From contig OZ316891.1 of assembly GCA_973895155.1 (NCBI GenBank), positions 4,092,001 to 4,156,000 on the forward strand: a stretch of DNA of 64,000 nucleotides, written 5' to 3'. Below are positions 35,816-46,710 of the stretch, in pieces (the stretch's first letter is position 1; each line of letters starts with the position of its first letter). Below the pieces are notes generated by a model, which did no database searches, was not told the DNA's origin, and was given only the letters and a program-made list of their open reading frames with translations. Position numbers and translations under genes: made by a program. This DNA is from Marsupella aquatica. Lineage: Eukaryota > Marchantiophyta.

Positions 35816-37712
35816 ATGGCAAAGTTTTGTACAGTGCTTGTTGGCCTTTTGGATCACTTGGGCATCGGGTTGGCTCTGGGGGAACTTACTGTGCTCCATG
35901 AATTACGTCAGCCGAAACAAGGAAAGCGGCGCTTTTGTCCAAACCGAGTTCGGTAAAGACACCAGTTCGCCAAAACAATGTCCAGGCTCCAGAGTATTGC
36001 CACGGATCTTTCGGAAGGGGCACACAATTACAAAGAGTTTGATATTGAACCTCGATTTTAATTTGATGCGTCTACTGATATGTAAGGAATCTTTACTCCG
36101 TCAAACAAACATCTCTCGTGTTCTCAAATGGATGCTCACGAGCAGCTCTTACCTTCCCCTCTTCCCGAGTTCAAACCTGGCAGCCTCTCGGACGAGTCAT
36201 GGATTTAGCAATTCTATCTGTATGCCTCATTATCGTTAATCTACAAAATTCACTATGTAGGTCGGTGATTTTTGTGATTCGTCGCTTGGTCAAAAGCATG
36301 TGAAACAAAATTCCATGCAGCTGAGGTTGTCGTGTATATAAACCACAGCAGGATCCAGACTGGAAAACTGTGCAAGAGAATTATACATGCTACAGTCAAA
36401 GAAAGGAGTTCAAGGACTCCCGGCAGTTTATCTCAATTTTGTAGGATCTGAGATCTTGGTGGTCCAGGAGTCGAGTTTCCCTTAGGAATCGGGGACGTCA
36501 GCGATGTGGGCCATTGTAATACAGGTGAGAAAGTGGCAAGTATTTGTTAATCGGTCCACTGCCATTTTTCCTGGGAATGGTCCAATGCCATGTTTGTAAG
36601 CCATGGGGTTGGACTAAAAAAAAAAAAACATTGTCCCAACTGCTTCCTGGAAAATCGTCGTGGTTTAGACTAAGGCACTACGTACACCCCTCACCTGCAT
36701 GGGGGGACATACTGCAGAATAACCAGAAGTCGAGTCGTCGAATGAATCTTCCTGTACGTTCCATGTCTAGATTGCAGAATTAAATAGAACCAAAGTACTT
36801 ACGAATGCTGTACGTAGCGATTCTTCTTTTTTCAGCAAAGCCAGATCATTTGCCGCATGTGTTTCCTTACTTTCCTTTGATATCAGTGTATCCTATGCCG
36901 ATTTCAGCAGCTGCCGTCGGAGTTGGCACTGTTTGAATATATAACTCTCGTTACTTGAATCCTAGCAATTCAAGTTTAAAAATACATGAGGTATTTGCTG
37001 AATTCATTGCATGTAGGATGACGGACGTGTGCCAGATATGATGAATGTATACAAACTTTGAAAAACAAGATTGCGTCAGACAGTTTTTTCCTTCGCGTCC
37101 TGTTAGTAGCACATTGTTTAGAAAGTTCATTGTAGCTCTGACCTTGATCTGTGCAGCGAATGGAGCTTACACATGAGAGTAAACCGTTGGCAGCCAACAG
37201 CCGTCGCCAAAAGTCTGCCGCTGAGTGCATTAGGCTGCCTTTATCAGAACGATATTTGAGTCCAGTAGGGACCTCTCAAGGAGAAAGTTGGGACCTGAAG
37301 AAAATCTTCCAAGCGGGCTATTTTATAGATATGACAGCACACTAATCTGGGAATTCTTTCGATCAGTGTCCCACATATTTTGTGCAGGTGTAGATCCAAG
37401 CTTTTGAAGGTTCAGTCGTGCCTTACTTTCATTTATCTCTGTCGTGATGAATCTGCTTTCAAAGGTGCACTTCTGAAACTGTGGGGGGAGCAGAAGCTTG
37501 GTCAGAGTTCAGTAACAGTTCTATAACGGATTTAGGCAATTGAATGTTGTCCTTGATGATATGCAGTGAACTTACAGGTCATAACATGGCGAATTGGTAT
37601 TGAACGTATTCCTTTGAATGACGACCCACAAAAGCAAGCACTGTTCCCCTGGCTGGTCCAATATGCACCGCACATAATTGTCAGAATTTGTTCCACAAGT
37701 GTACCACTTTAG
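35816..37712 (+). CDS. Candidate multi-exon gene, product unknown
   Basis: Several protein-like stretches on the plus strand are bounded by splice signals. They are 35816-35952 (MAKFCTVLVGLLDHLGIGLA, donor CG|GTAAAG), 36321-36440 (EVVVYINHSRIQTGKLCKR), 36486-36524 (IGDVSDVGHCNT, donor CAG|GTGAGA), 36836-36885 (KPDHLPHVFPYFPLIS, acceptor CTTCTTTTTTCAG), 37157-37264 (RMELTHESKPLAANSRRQKS) and 37578-37712 (VITWRIGIERIPLNDDPQK, ending at TAG). The last four join in consistent phase. The join between the first and second is not resolved, and the second-to-third join works only with a non-standard donor. The HLP..FPYFP and SRRQKSAAE order faintly recalls TAF8 C-termini, but this is speculation. Reading exons by eye allows chance solutions. 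Confidence 0.28.
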
Positions 37713-38422
37713 GGTAGGGCCACTTTAGCTGGGTTCTGGCAAACTTGGTTTACGGCTGCTGGGAGAGTGTTGGTATAATCTTCGCCACAAATATTCACGG
37801 CTAGTCCTCTGCAGTCGCATTGCATCCCACGAGAGTAGAAGATACCTCAGTGTTTTGCAAGTGGATCTAGACTGTAGACGCGACCACTGCCCGAGAAGTT
37901 GATGAACCGCGGAGCTTAAACTCACTGTCGAAAGTCTCTTCAATGTAGTCACAACCATCAAGTGCGTAAGCTTCTCACGGGCAATCTTCTTCGTAAATCG
38001 TTTTGCTCAAGAGTACGTTGACGTTGGCCTTCCGCTGAGGTTCTTCGTACCACCATGAGATTTATTTCGTACGTATCAAAACCCCAGGCTATATATCAGC
38101 ATTGGTCATGTGGAAAAATTTGCTTATGTTACACTAGCACGGGTTGACGCGAAGCCCTGTCATGATTCTTGTGCGTTTGTATCTTGTGAAGCTCAGAAGT
38201 GCATTCACAATTACTGTCAGTGTACTCATAGTCAGACCCGGGTATTTTTCACCTTGAGGAATATTTGAAATTGAAACATATCGTGACAGGTACTACCTCG
38301 ATCGACACACCAAGGCGCGATATCGTAGGGAACGACTTGAACGGCGCTTTGGATTGAACTTGTCTTCTCTACACGATTTTCCAACATTATAACAGAGGGC
38401 GGTTTCAACTGACTCTCTTTAG
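37713..38422. other. Gap between candidate exons
   Basis: No clear feature. A short plus-strand frame after an acceptor-like CTCTGCAG near 37818 reads SRIASHESRRYLSVLQVDLD, which could be another exon. Confidence 0.35.
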
Positions 38423-38549
38423 GAAGGACATCCAAAAATTGGAAGTCAAAAGAAAGTGCCGATCCAGATTCGAATTTGAATGTATGGACACACCAATCAA
38501 ACTAGAGGCTCTCTTTGATGAGCTGTTCCGTATTCAAATCATGAAGCAG
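38423..38549 (+). CDS. Isolated exon candidate
   Basis: Bounded by a good acceptor (GACTCTCTTTAG) and a good donor (CAG|GTACGA). It encodes 42 residues after one leading base, including KDIQKLEVKRKCRSRFEFEC and IKLEALFDELFRIQIMKQ, with an amphipathic, coiled-coil-like look. It may belong to the candidate gene upstream. Function unknown. Confidence 0.3.
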
Positions 38550-38554
38550 GTACG

Positions 38555-38650
38555 ATTTCTATCCACATTCCAGCTTTTTAGCACTGTCAGGATTGAAAAC
38601 GAATTTCTATCCACATTCCAGCTTTCTAGCACTGTCACGACTGAAAACGA
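38555..38650. repeat. 48-bp tandem duplication
   Basis: Units 38555-38602 and 38603-38650 share TTTCTATCCACATTCCAGCT and CTAGCACTGTCA-like blocks. It begins just after the donor site of the isolated exon candidate, so it would be intronic. Confidence 0.85.
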
Positions 38651-38939
38651 ACGTCCCTTGTTCTTACGGGAACATAGCAACACATTTTCCATCTCTTTCA
38701 ATGCTATAATCACTTCATTGCGTCTGCCTAAGGTACTAACCTTGATGTGGGTGCCAAAGTTGGCCCCAATCAAGTAATCTCAGTTTCGAAAGAAACTAGT
38801 GGGATCGCAATGAGGCCAATCACGAGAATTCTACAATCAGGTAACATCATGAATTCTGCCACTTGTATATATATCTCTTAACATACTTACACTCTATTTG
38901 AGTAACCATGTGCTCATGAATTTTGCCATTTGAATAAAA

Positions 38940-39530
38940 ATGTGTTAATGAATTTTATCATTTTATATCTATCTAATTTTTATAAATTTATATTTTATAT
39001 TTAACCATATTTAGATTATATTTAATAATTATTTAAATATATTTTATTTTGTTTATATTTATATTTATTTATTTATAATATTTTAGATATTTAAATTTTT
39101 AAATTTTTTTAGATAATTAATTATATTATATTTAAATTATTATTTAAAAAAGTTTGTTTATAAAAGTTTTATTTAAAATTTAATTTTTTATATTGTTTAT
39201 ATTTTAAAATAAATTAGTAAATAATTTTCAATAATTGTAAATAATTTTTAATAATTAAATTTTATTACTAAAAAATTAACAACATTATATTATATATTAA
39301 TAAATAAAAAATTTATTAAATATTTTAATGTTGTTAATTTTTTTAGTAATATATTTTAATATTTAAAATTATTGAATTTTATTTACTAATTTATAAAAAT
39401 ATAACAAAAATAAAAATATTTTATAAATAAAATTTTTGTAAATAAATTTTTGATTTTTCATCATTATTGATTTGATAATGAATAAAATATATTTTTTATA
39501 TTTAAATAATCACGACAAAGATTTTGTCTC
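38940..39530. repeat. Nearly pure A/T island with a hairpin
   Basis: Almost all bases are A or T over about 500 bp. Arms 39264-39287 and 39326-39350 form an inverted repeat (core AAATTAACAACATTA) with one single-base bulge and a 38-nt loop. The block ATTACTAAAA plus AATTAACAACAT recurs in the second island at 51981-52005. Confidence 0.8.
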
Positions 39531-40010
39531 AACAATCAATGATTGTGTCTATGGAGATTTGTGTTCTATGCGAATTCAATTCGAGGAGACCAGGTTGACT
39601 TAGCTAGGCAGACAAATAAAAATTGATATTCCAAATGTACAGTCAAACACTTCAAACAACTCGCGCAAGTTTTGTGAGTATGCTTTGCCCTTCTGAACTC
39701 GAAACAGTTGTTTTCAGATAACAGATAACCCTGGAAACACTTTAATAGCTTTGCTTATGACAAGGGAATAAACTTTTTGTGACAGGGGAATAAACTTTTT
39801 GAGGCTAAAAGGAATTCTTTAATAATCTTTAATATAATTGACAAACGAAAGTTGAGAGCTTTATGACCTGGCCACCTCGATTGAGGGGAGTAAAGTTGAC
39901 TGCGATGATTTTCTGCAGAGGAGGTGACTTATCACCGCGGACCCGCGGAGGAGGAGGGGATTGAGGAAAGACTGAAAGAGGCGGTCTCGTTGCCATCCGG
40001 AGTAACGACG

Positions 40011-41362
40011 ATGACGGACGAGTCTGCAGCCGTTCAGTTTTTGGAGACGTTGAGTTATGACGTAAGGTAGCTGAGCGGAAAATGGCAGCTCAATATCAGA
40101 AGGCGGCTCGGCCATGCAACTTTGGCAGTTCGATGGCCTCGGAGTCTGGGACCGGCGGACCGCGCTCAGTCCGCTCACCGCCGGCTCACGAGAAGTCGAG
40201 AAGACCAGCAAGGGCTCAGAGCCATTATGTTGCAGTGCGGTGATGTTAATATGAATTGACACTTTACCATGCAAACAACAATGAAAGCCAATCGGTCCGA
40301 GTTCATCCACGCTGTAGGTCAGACAGTTGTACAGTCTGCATTAATTACATGAGAAAGATGTTAGGCCTTGTGCCCTTGTTCGCCAATGGATCGATCATTG
40401 GATAAGGCTTCATTTAAGTGGCGCGTGCCTTGTTGAAAGTAGAGGTTAATGTCTTGACGAGTGTTTTTGACTGGACCGTGATTCCAAAATGTATAATTGT
40501 AGACAACAGATTTTAGTTGTTTACTATATAACAATGATTAATGATATCAATTTGGACTATAAGATGCGTTGTAGTTTGGCGGCAGTTCGTACCTTTTTGG
40601 GTATGTTCGGTCTCAGAAATTCACTACAGTAAATTAGGAACTCAAGAGAATAAAGAGTGGCTTACGACTTTACGAGCGTCGATTGCGGGGGTAGCTCAGC
40701 CTCTAATATGTACAATAATCGTGCCGAAATCAGTAAGAAGCGGAATAAACAGTGGCTGGTGATCGACGCTTGGATCTACGACCATCTTGCCAGGGCTGCT
40801 TCCTTTCCATCTAGATTTTATTTGCCTTGCTGAACGTCTACAGCTAGTCTTTGCCTGACAGATCGAAAGAGCTTTGCTACTATCAAACGGGTCGCATTTG
40901 ACAGTATCATTTGTCAACTCCTCAGCTGTTTATGGGTTACTTATGCGTTCTTTGCTCTTTCATGGGAGGCATTAGCTCACAGCAATCATCCAGAATATCT
41001 TTCGAGATATAAGGTTACCTTCACACTACGTCTGACGCGGATGACAAGAAGCCATGAGCCAGGGTCGATTGTACTATGATGCAACGCAGACAATTATACA
41101 TCTGCGAGAGAGAGGGAAGGTGGCGGCCACTGTAGGCGCCCTAATCCACTTCGTCAAGATCGCGTTGATAGATACAAAATTGCAATCTCAACACAATGTC
41201 GTTCTAATGAATGGACCACAGCCCATGGAACTAGAGGATGTGAATGTCGATCCTGAGGTCTCGGTGTCCTCTTCGACTGTTCGTGACGGATACCAGTTGT
41301 CAAATTTTGCCTTTGTTTTACCTCCGTTCCATCCAACGCATGGGGAACTCGATATACGTTGA
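40011..41362 (+). CDS. Candidate multi-exon gene, product unknown
   Basis: Possible exons on the plus strand are 40011-40061 (MTDESAAVQFLETLSYD, donor GAC|GTAAGG), about 40645-40692 (ELKRIKSGLRLYERRLRG, acceptor TAAATTAG), about 40860-41013 (RKSFATIKRVAFDSIICQLL then SWEALAHSNHPEYLSRYK, acceptor CTTTGCCTGACAG) and 41063-41362 (GRLYYDATQTIIHLRERGKV). The last two join in phase over a 49-nt intron, which is very short. Alternatively the last piece is a free ORF from the ATG at 41054 (102 codons). No known family. The first exon sits in a GC-richer patch, as expected of a gene start. Confidence 0.27.
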
Positions 41363-42538
41363 CTATAATTAATCGCGACGATTGAGAGTAGACTGGGGAG
41401 TAGACAATAAAAACGACAGGCACCTTTCTCTCCATTTCCCATCCAACTTGTTTTTCTCTACCAGTACTGAGACTGTGTACCGCGGTCGTTACACTCACAA
41501 ACTCCCAGATAATTAGCTCTTGTGACGGTCTTCATGAGATTGTTGGAAATTGTCTCTCATTGAATCACCGGGTCAAGGTTCAGGAAGATGTCAAGGACGT
41601 AGATCGACAGCGAGGTTAGAAACGAACAATAAGATTTCTGTGAAATCAAAGATTCAAAGCTAAAGGATAGATGCCTGGTAGCTAGGACCTTTGTTCCATC
41701 TGCAAGGACTGCGTGGCGGAGAATACTCATTTCAAATTCACAATACAGTAAGTTTCTGTCCATCATGATGGGAATCCACAGAGCTTTTCAAATCTGATGC
41801 GGATTTGATTTTCTCTCATTCTTTCATTGCTGTCGTGTCCAGTGGACAGCGTAGATGGGTCCACCTCATCAAGCAATCATAAATAAAATAAAAGCCTTCC
41901 TCATGGGGACAGACCTAAGGTAATATTTAACCAGTATTTTTAAAATTACCCAGATTCTTGATTACATTGTACGAGAGCCATCAGATTCAGGATATTGAGC
42001 CACATTCCTTATTACATTGTTAGATCATCACCCTAAATGTAACCAGAGACATCAGATTGAGGAGGGTGTAAAAGATTGAAATTTAAGGATAGAGGATTCG
42101 GTCATAATTCCTTACAAGATCATGTAATTTTTTTTGGTTTTTTTCTTCTTCCGCCAACCTCTATAATGACTAATGGTAATGATATAAGACCAATTCTTTT
42201 GGGCCACTAAAAAAGAAGCTGAATAGAACCCTTCAAATAAGTAGTGTCGTTGTAATAAAGTTTTGTCTAGCTCCTCAAAGCGGCTCATAATGACCTTTAG
42301 TGACCCTCCTAATATGCATTTTACTCAGGAGATCTACCAGGTTTCCGGGAAGCTCTCACAATTACTCTATTTAATAGTACTTTAGTTTTGTCTGCTTTCA
42401 GACTTGGGAACTCTTAGACTTTTTGGTTTTATTGTATTTTTCTCTTGTTTTGGTTTTTCTCTAGTTTTCTCCCTTTTGTCGAGTCTTTTACCTTTGGATC
42501 AAGACTCTAAATTTTGGAACATTTGCAAGCTTTGGGAA
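41363..42538. other. Intergenic, no supported gene
   Basis: No recognised frame. A block with CATCAGATTNAGGA recurs near 41980 and 42050. Confidence 0.5.
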
Positions 42539-43162
42539 TCAACCACTATAATATTTAATTTAACCAAGAGTAGTCTCCCTGATTACAAGTTACTAACTGC
42601 TGAAGGGAATTCCTGGCAACCTTCATCTTTATTCTCTCAGTTTCTCAAGCCAAGAAATTATCTGAAAATAGGATAAACTCTAGACAAGCAAATGTACAGA
42701 TATACCTATCCTCCAAAGTAAAGTGAATACAGTTTACATGAATATACATCAAGTATACATGTATAGCCTACCACTAGCACAATTAAATAGGAGTAAAAAA
42801 TTAGCGGAAAAAGAAGTGAAAAGCATACCCAAGTTCTAATAATGACTCATGTGCATGGGATGACATATACTCCACAACATCTTCAAGTTCTAATAAAGAC
42901 TCATGTGCATGGATGATAGGGATAGCATATGTTCCACAACATCCTTTTCTCCTCAAACACGTTTTACAAGAAAAATATTTTTTGTGAAACAACATCTTCT
43001 CACCAAATGACATCTCCTATACATAGCAACGGCTTTTTTGCAATGTCACCTTTTTTTCCATATCCCACATACGGCAAATGTCATATTTTGAACCACAGTT
43101 TTCCACATTGGCAACTTTTCTGCAAAGACATCTTTGTGCAACACAATTAGGTATTGCGCTAG
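42539..43162 (+). mobile_element. Non-autonomous Helitron 2
   Basis: A 624-bp element. The 5' end is TCAACCACTATAATATTTAA after A at 42538. The 3' end is the hairpin TTGTG-CAA-CACAA (43134-43146), then TTAGGTATTGCGCTAG, then T at 43163. Both termini match Helitron 1. The interior has a roughly 60-bp direct repeat (AAGTTCTAATAANGACTCATG at about 42832 and 42887) and no coding capacity. Confidence 0.78.
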
Positions 43163-43380
43163 TGTTATATAATTATCAGCCTTAACATGTTTCATAAGTG
43201 TTTGTCTTTGCTAAGTCGGCTTGTTAGCTGTCCTTTGTTCCTAAAAATCAGGGTTTTCATGACCTGAGACTTCGTGCCTGTTGGGCTGCTTGTATTCTAG
43301 GGCAGGGGTTTCCCATCATTTTAAATGCGCCCTAACTAGGGAACCATAATCTATTAATTTTGATGTGTATGTTGCCACAT
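43163..43380. other. Short unique spacer
   Basis: Nothing seen between Helitron 2 and the tandem array. Confidence 0.4.
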
Positions 43381-43950
43381 ATACATTCTATGCAGATCTC
43401 TAGCATCCAAATATTTTGTCTGATCACATGTCCTGTATAGTCAAACCTACGCTTGTAGCCCTGTGACCATCTGATCCAAATATTATGCTGATGTTTGCCT
43501 CATAGGCTATGTACTAACTCTAGCATCCAAATATTTTGTCTGATCACCTTATGGTCAACCCTAAGCTCGTAGCCCCTCGTTAGCGTCTGATCCAAACATT
43601 ATGATAGAGTTTATTTATGTTTTGCCAGGTTTGCTATGGAGTAACTTTAGCATCCAACTATTTGTCTGATTGCATATCGTCTATGGTCAAACCTGAGCTT
43701 GTAGTCCTTGTGAGCGTCTCATCCAAATGTTATGAAGATCTGTATGTTGCCAGGTACGCTATGGAGTAACTTTAGCATCCAAATTTTTGTCGCTTGTAGA
43801 ACCTTCAATATTATGCAGATGTTTGGGTTGCCAGGTAGGTAGCTACGGACACTCTATAGATCCAAATATTTTGTCTGACTGCATATGATTTATAGTCAAA
43901 CGTAAGCTTGTAGCCCCTTGCGAATGTCTCATCCAAGCACTATATGTTAT
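43381..43950. repeat. Tandem array, unit about 120-127 bp
   Basis: Five diverged copies anchored on TAGCATCCAAATATTTTGTC at 43401, 43521, 43648, 43773 and about 43855. Each is followed by a GTCAAACCT..GCTTGTAG block and a TCTCATCCAAANNTTATG block. The last unit is shortened. Confidence 0.88.
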
Positions 43951-46710
43951 CACATCACTGTATATGATATTTTAGTCCAGAAAATGAAGAAAAATAAAAT
44001 GATCCTTTGTTTCCTTTAGTCACTTGGTATTTGGGGTAACATCCAACTGCGGCGGGCTGGTATTGACAACTATTTTGTAACTCAGATGCAGTAAAATATA
44101 TTGCACCTGTGACTGGACAAAATACTTCCACAAAGCCTGCACAAAGGCAGTGCAATATGTAGGGCAAGGGAAGGGGTGTGTACACAATACATATGACAGC
44201 CAAGCCTGGGAAAAATTGTTTGGGCAGCCAAAAAAATGGCAGTCAATTGGTGGTTTGAACTGGGAGTTCAAAAATGAACCTAAGTTCCCTTCACTGATTA
44301 AGTCCTTAAGTCCTGCTAGTGAATGTAGCAATGACATATCCACCTTAGCCAAGTATTTGACTACAGTTAAACTAAGTACAGCTACATAGTAACACTAGAC
44401 CCACTAGTAAATGGCCAACAAATACTCAGTCACTCTCCACCCATTGCATACCTCAGGTCCATCGCACATGCTAAAGTTAAATTACTTGAGCTAACATGTG
44501 TCAACTTGGGATAAAATAAATGCAAGATCCTCAATATAAATCTAATAGACCAAGAGATGGTGCCACATCAGCAAAACGACGGACCCACCACGAGGTGACT
44601 AGAATAGGTCATTGTGTCCCAAAGTTCCTGAAAAGTAAATTGGCCTGTTAGCAGATTTGTATGGCTCGGATTTGATATAAAACCCAGGGAGCTGCAAAGA
44701 GCTGACCTGCCTCCCACTTCTTGTAATGTTCCCCTTATTTGTGCTCACATTTTGGCAAGGAGAAATGAAAATAATATTTGTCTTAATATAGGCCGAGGTA
44801 TTGTATCAAGCAAACAGGAATTTTAATACTTAGCTAGGAGAGTCACTACTGGTTATACATTTCTTTTGTGCCTTTTCTAATTTTGGTGTTTTTTGAGACC
44901 CCAAATGGCTAGCTAGCCAAAACAGCAGTCCCCAAAATGGATGGTACCAACCAGGTTCTTCTTAGGGAAGCATTTGGATACAGAAAAATAGTTGTAAAGT
45001 GAGTAAAAACATTGCTCATGCTAGTATTTTTGAATTTTTTTAGTGTTTCCTCTCACCTACGATATCTGACTAGTCCTTCAAAGTAGCGGAGGGATAGTAG
45101 GGCCAGTCAACTTGTATAGGAAGCGCAGAGCCCCGTTGTCTGGTTATTCGGCACACGGTGATCCCCAAATCCCCAAAACCCGGTGTGGTCAGCACACGCC
45201 ACACTAAAAGTATCAAGAAGACACTGTTTCTCGAAAGTAGGTTGCTGAGTGACGAGATATGCTACAATGATGTGGGAAGAGGGAAATGAGCGATTGTGAG
45301 TAAAGTCTAGAACAGCAAGCCATCTGGAACAACAAGGAGTGTTGAACGACCGGAATGGGGTCCCCCGTCTCTCAATCTGCTTCGAATCCCATTTGATGCT
45401 AATAGATGAACCGTGCCCAAAAAGAATCGTGCCCTCGCCCACTATGTGACAGTCAATTATGTAGCTGCAACAGTGGCGATATCGATTCAAAGAAACGAGT
45501 GTGAGCTCTCAAGAAATGAAAGAAGGGAAAGGCCCGAGAAGTCGATCCAAAACGGAAGTGGGACACTAGCTAGAGAAATGCAAGCTTGCGAAGCAACGCG
45601 TGTTCTGTATCATCTGTGAGGGTCTTTCAAATTCGGCTGTCTTCCCAATTGCGGGCAAGTCTGCAAAACTCTATTCATGGAGGGCATAGTTGACACGCTC
45701 CGACTTGTCCCGTAGTTAAGTAGTTTCCTATACTGACTCTACGGTACGTCGCAGAGCTGACACCCAAATTTGAGCTCGCACCTGATCATTCATCTGTTAC
45801 AGCAGTTATGGCCTACACTCACTCTCCCTAACGGAACGGGGGGCCCCCCACACGACTCGCCATCTGCCTCATGCGCGTGGGAACAATCTTTCTAATGCGT
45901 GAGTTAATACTGTAGAGGGGATTCTTTAATGTATGCACAGACTGCTCAAATTACTCGTGTTCCACGAGCCCAGATATAAGTGTATGAGCCATATAAGCTC
46001 GAACGTCCGAGTAAGCTAGTGGGACTCGTTGGCGGTTGGCTAGTGAGCTAGACAAGTACGTGGGAGCCCGCTAGTTGATTCCCCTTCTATTCGCAATTCG
46101 ATGTCTCTTTACTCCTAACTTGGCCCTATCTATTTTATAATTCTGATTCCTGGCCTTAATATGTTGCGGGCATTACTGTACCTCCTTGTGCAGCTCCGAG
46201 TGATTTAATGAATACGTCAAAACAAAAGGAATGTTTTCTGTCAGGTGGGACTCTGAAGTAGAGAGAGCTGTAGATCGCGCGCATGGGAATAGTTCAAAAC
46301 ATCGAATTTAAGTTCAAATTTGGGGAACATTTGATGTACCGAGATATACATGAACCAAGTTCGATACCTGAAACTGATCCAGGCATGGCTCGGCAACTCT
46401 GATTTAAACCACCTGCTTTTGGATCTAGCCTCACTGCTATTGGACAATTACAATATATCAGCAGTTACACTCTGTCTATTAATATTGCTTCCCTGGCGAT
46501 GTCGACATCAACTGCTACTTTTAGCCGAACAGCAAACTGGGCGGCAGTTATCGTCTCTTTCCCGGTGCGTGTCTGTCCAGAGTCCAGGAAAAAGCAAAAA
46601 GCTTAGCTGAATCAATTTCCACTAAGAAATACCATGCAAATATTACAATTCTAAATTCTATTGGCCAGCAGATGAAGTGCATTGCAAATTCTCCTAGCTA
46701 GATCGGGGAA
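43951..46710. other. Intergenic, anonymous frames
   Basis: Frames on the minus strand at 44352-44020 (110 codons) and 45490-45107 (127 codons), and on the plus strand at 45413-45619 and 46350-46610, match no family I know. The second begins MNRYRHCCSYIIDCHIVGEG. Any could be a fragment, but nothing supports a call. Confidence 0.45.

Noticed and set aside
39861-40310. 149-codon minus-strand frame
   Set aside because: It lies over a GC-rich patch where the plus strand shows a better start with a donor site; the minus product has no recognisable motif.
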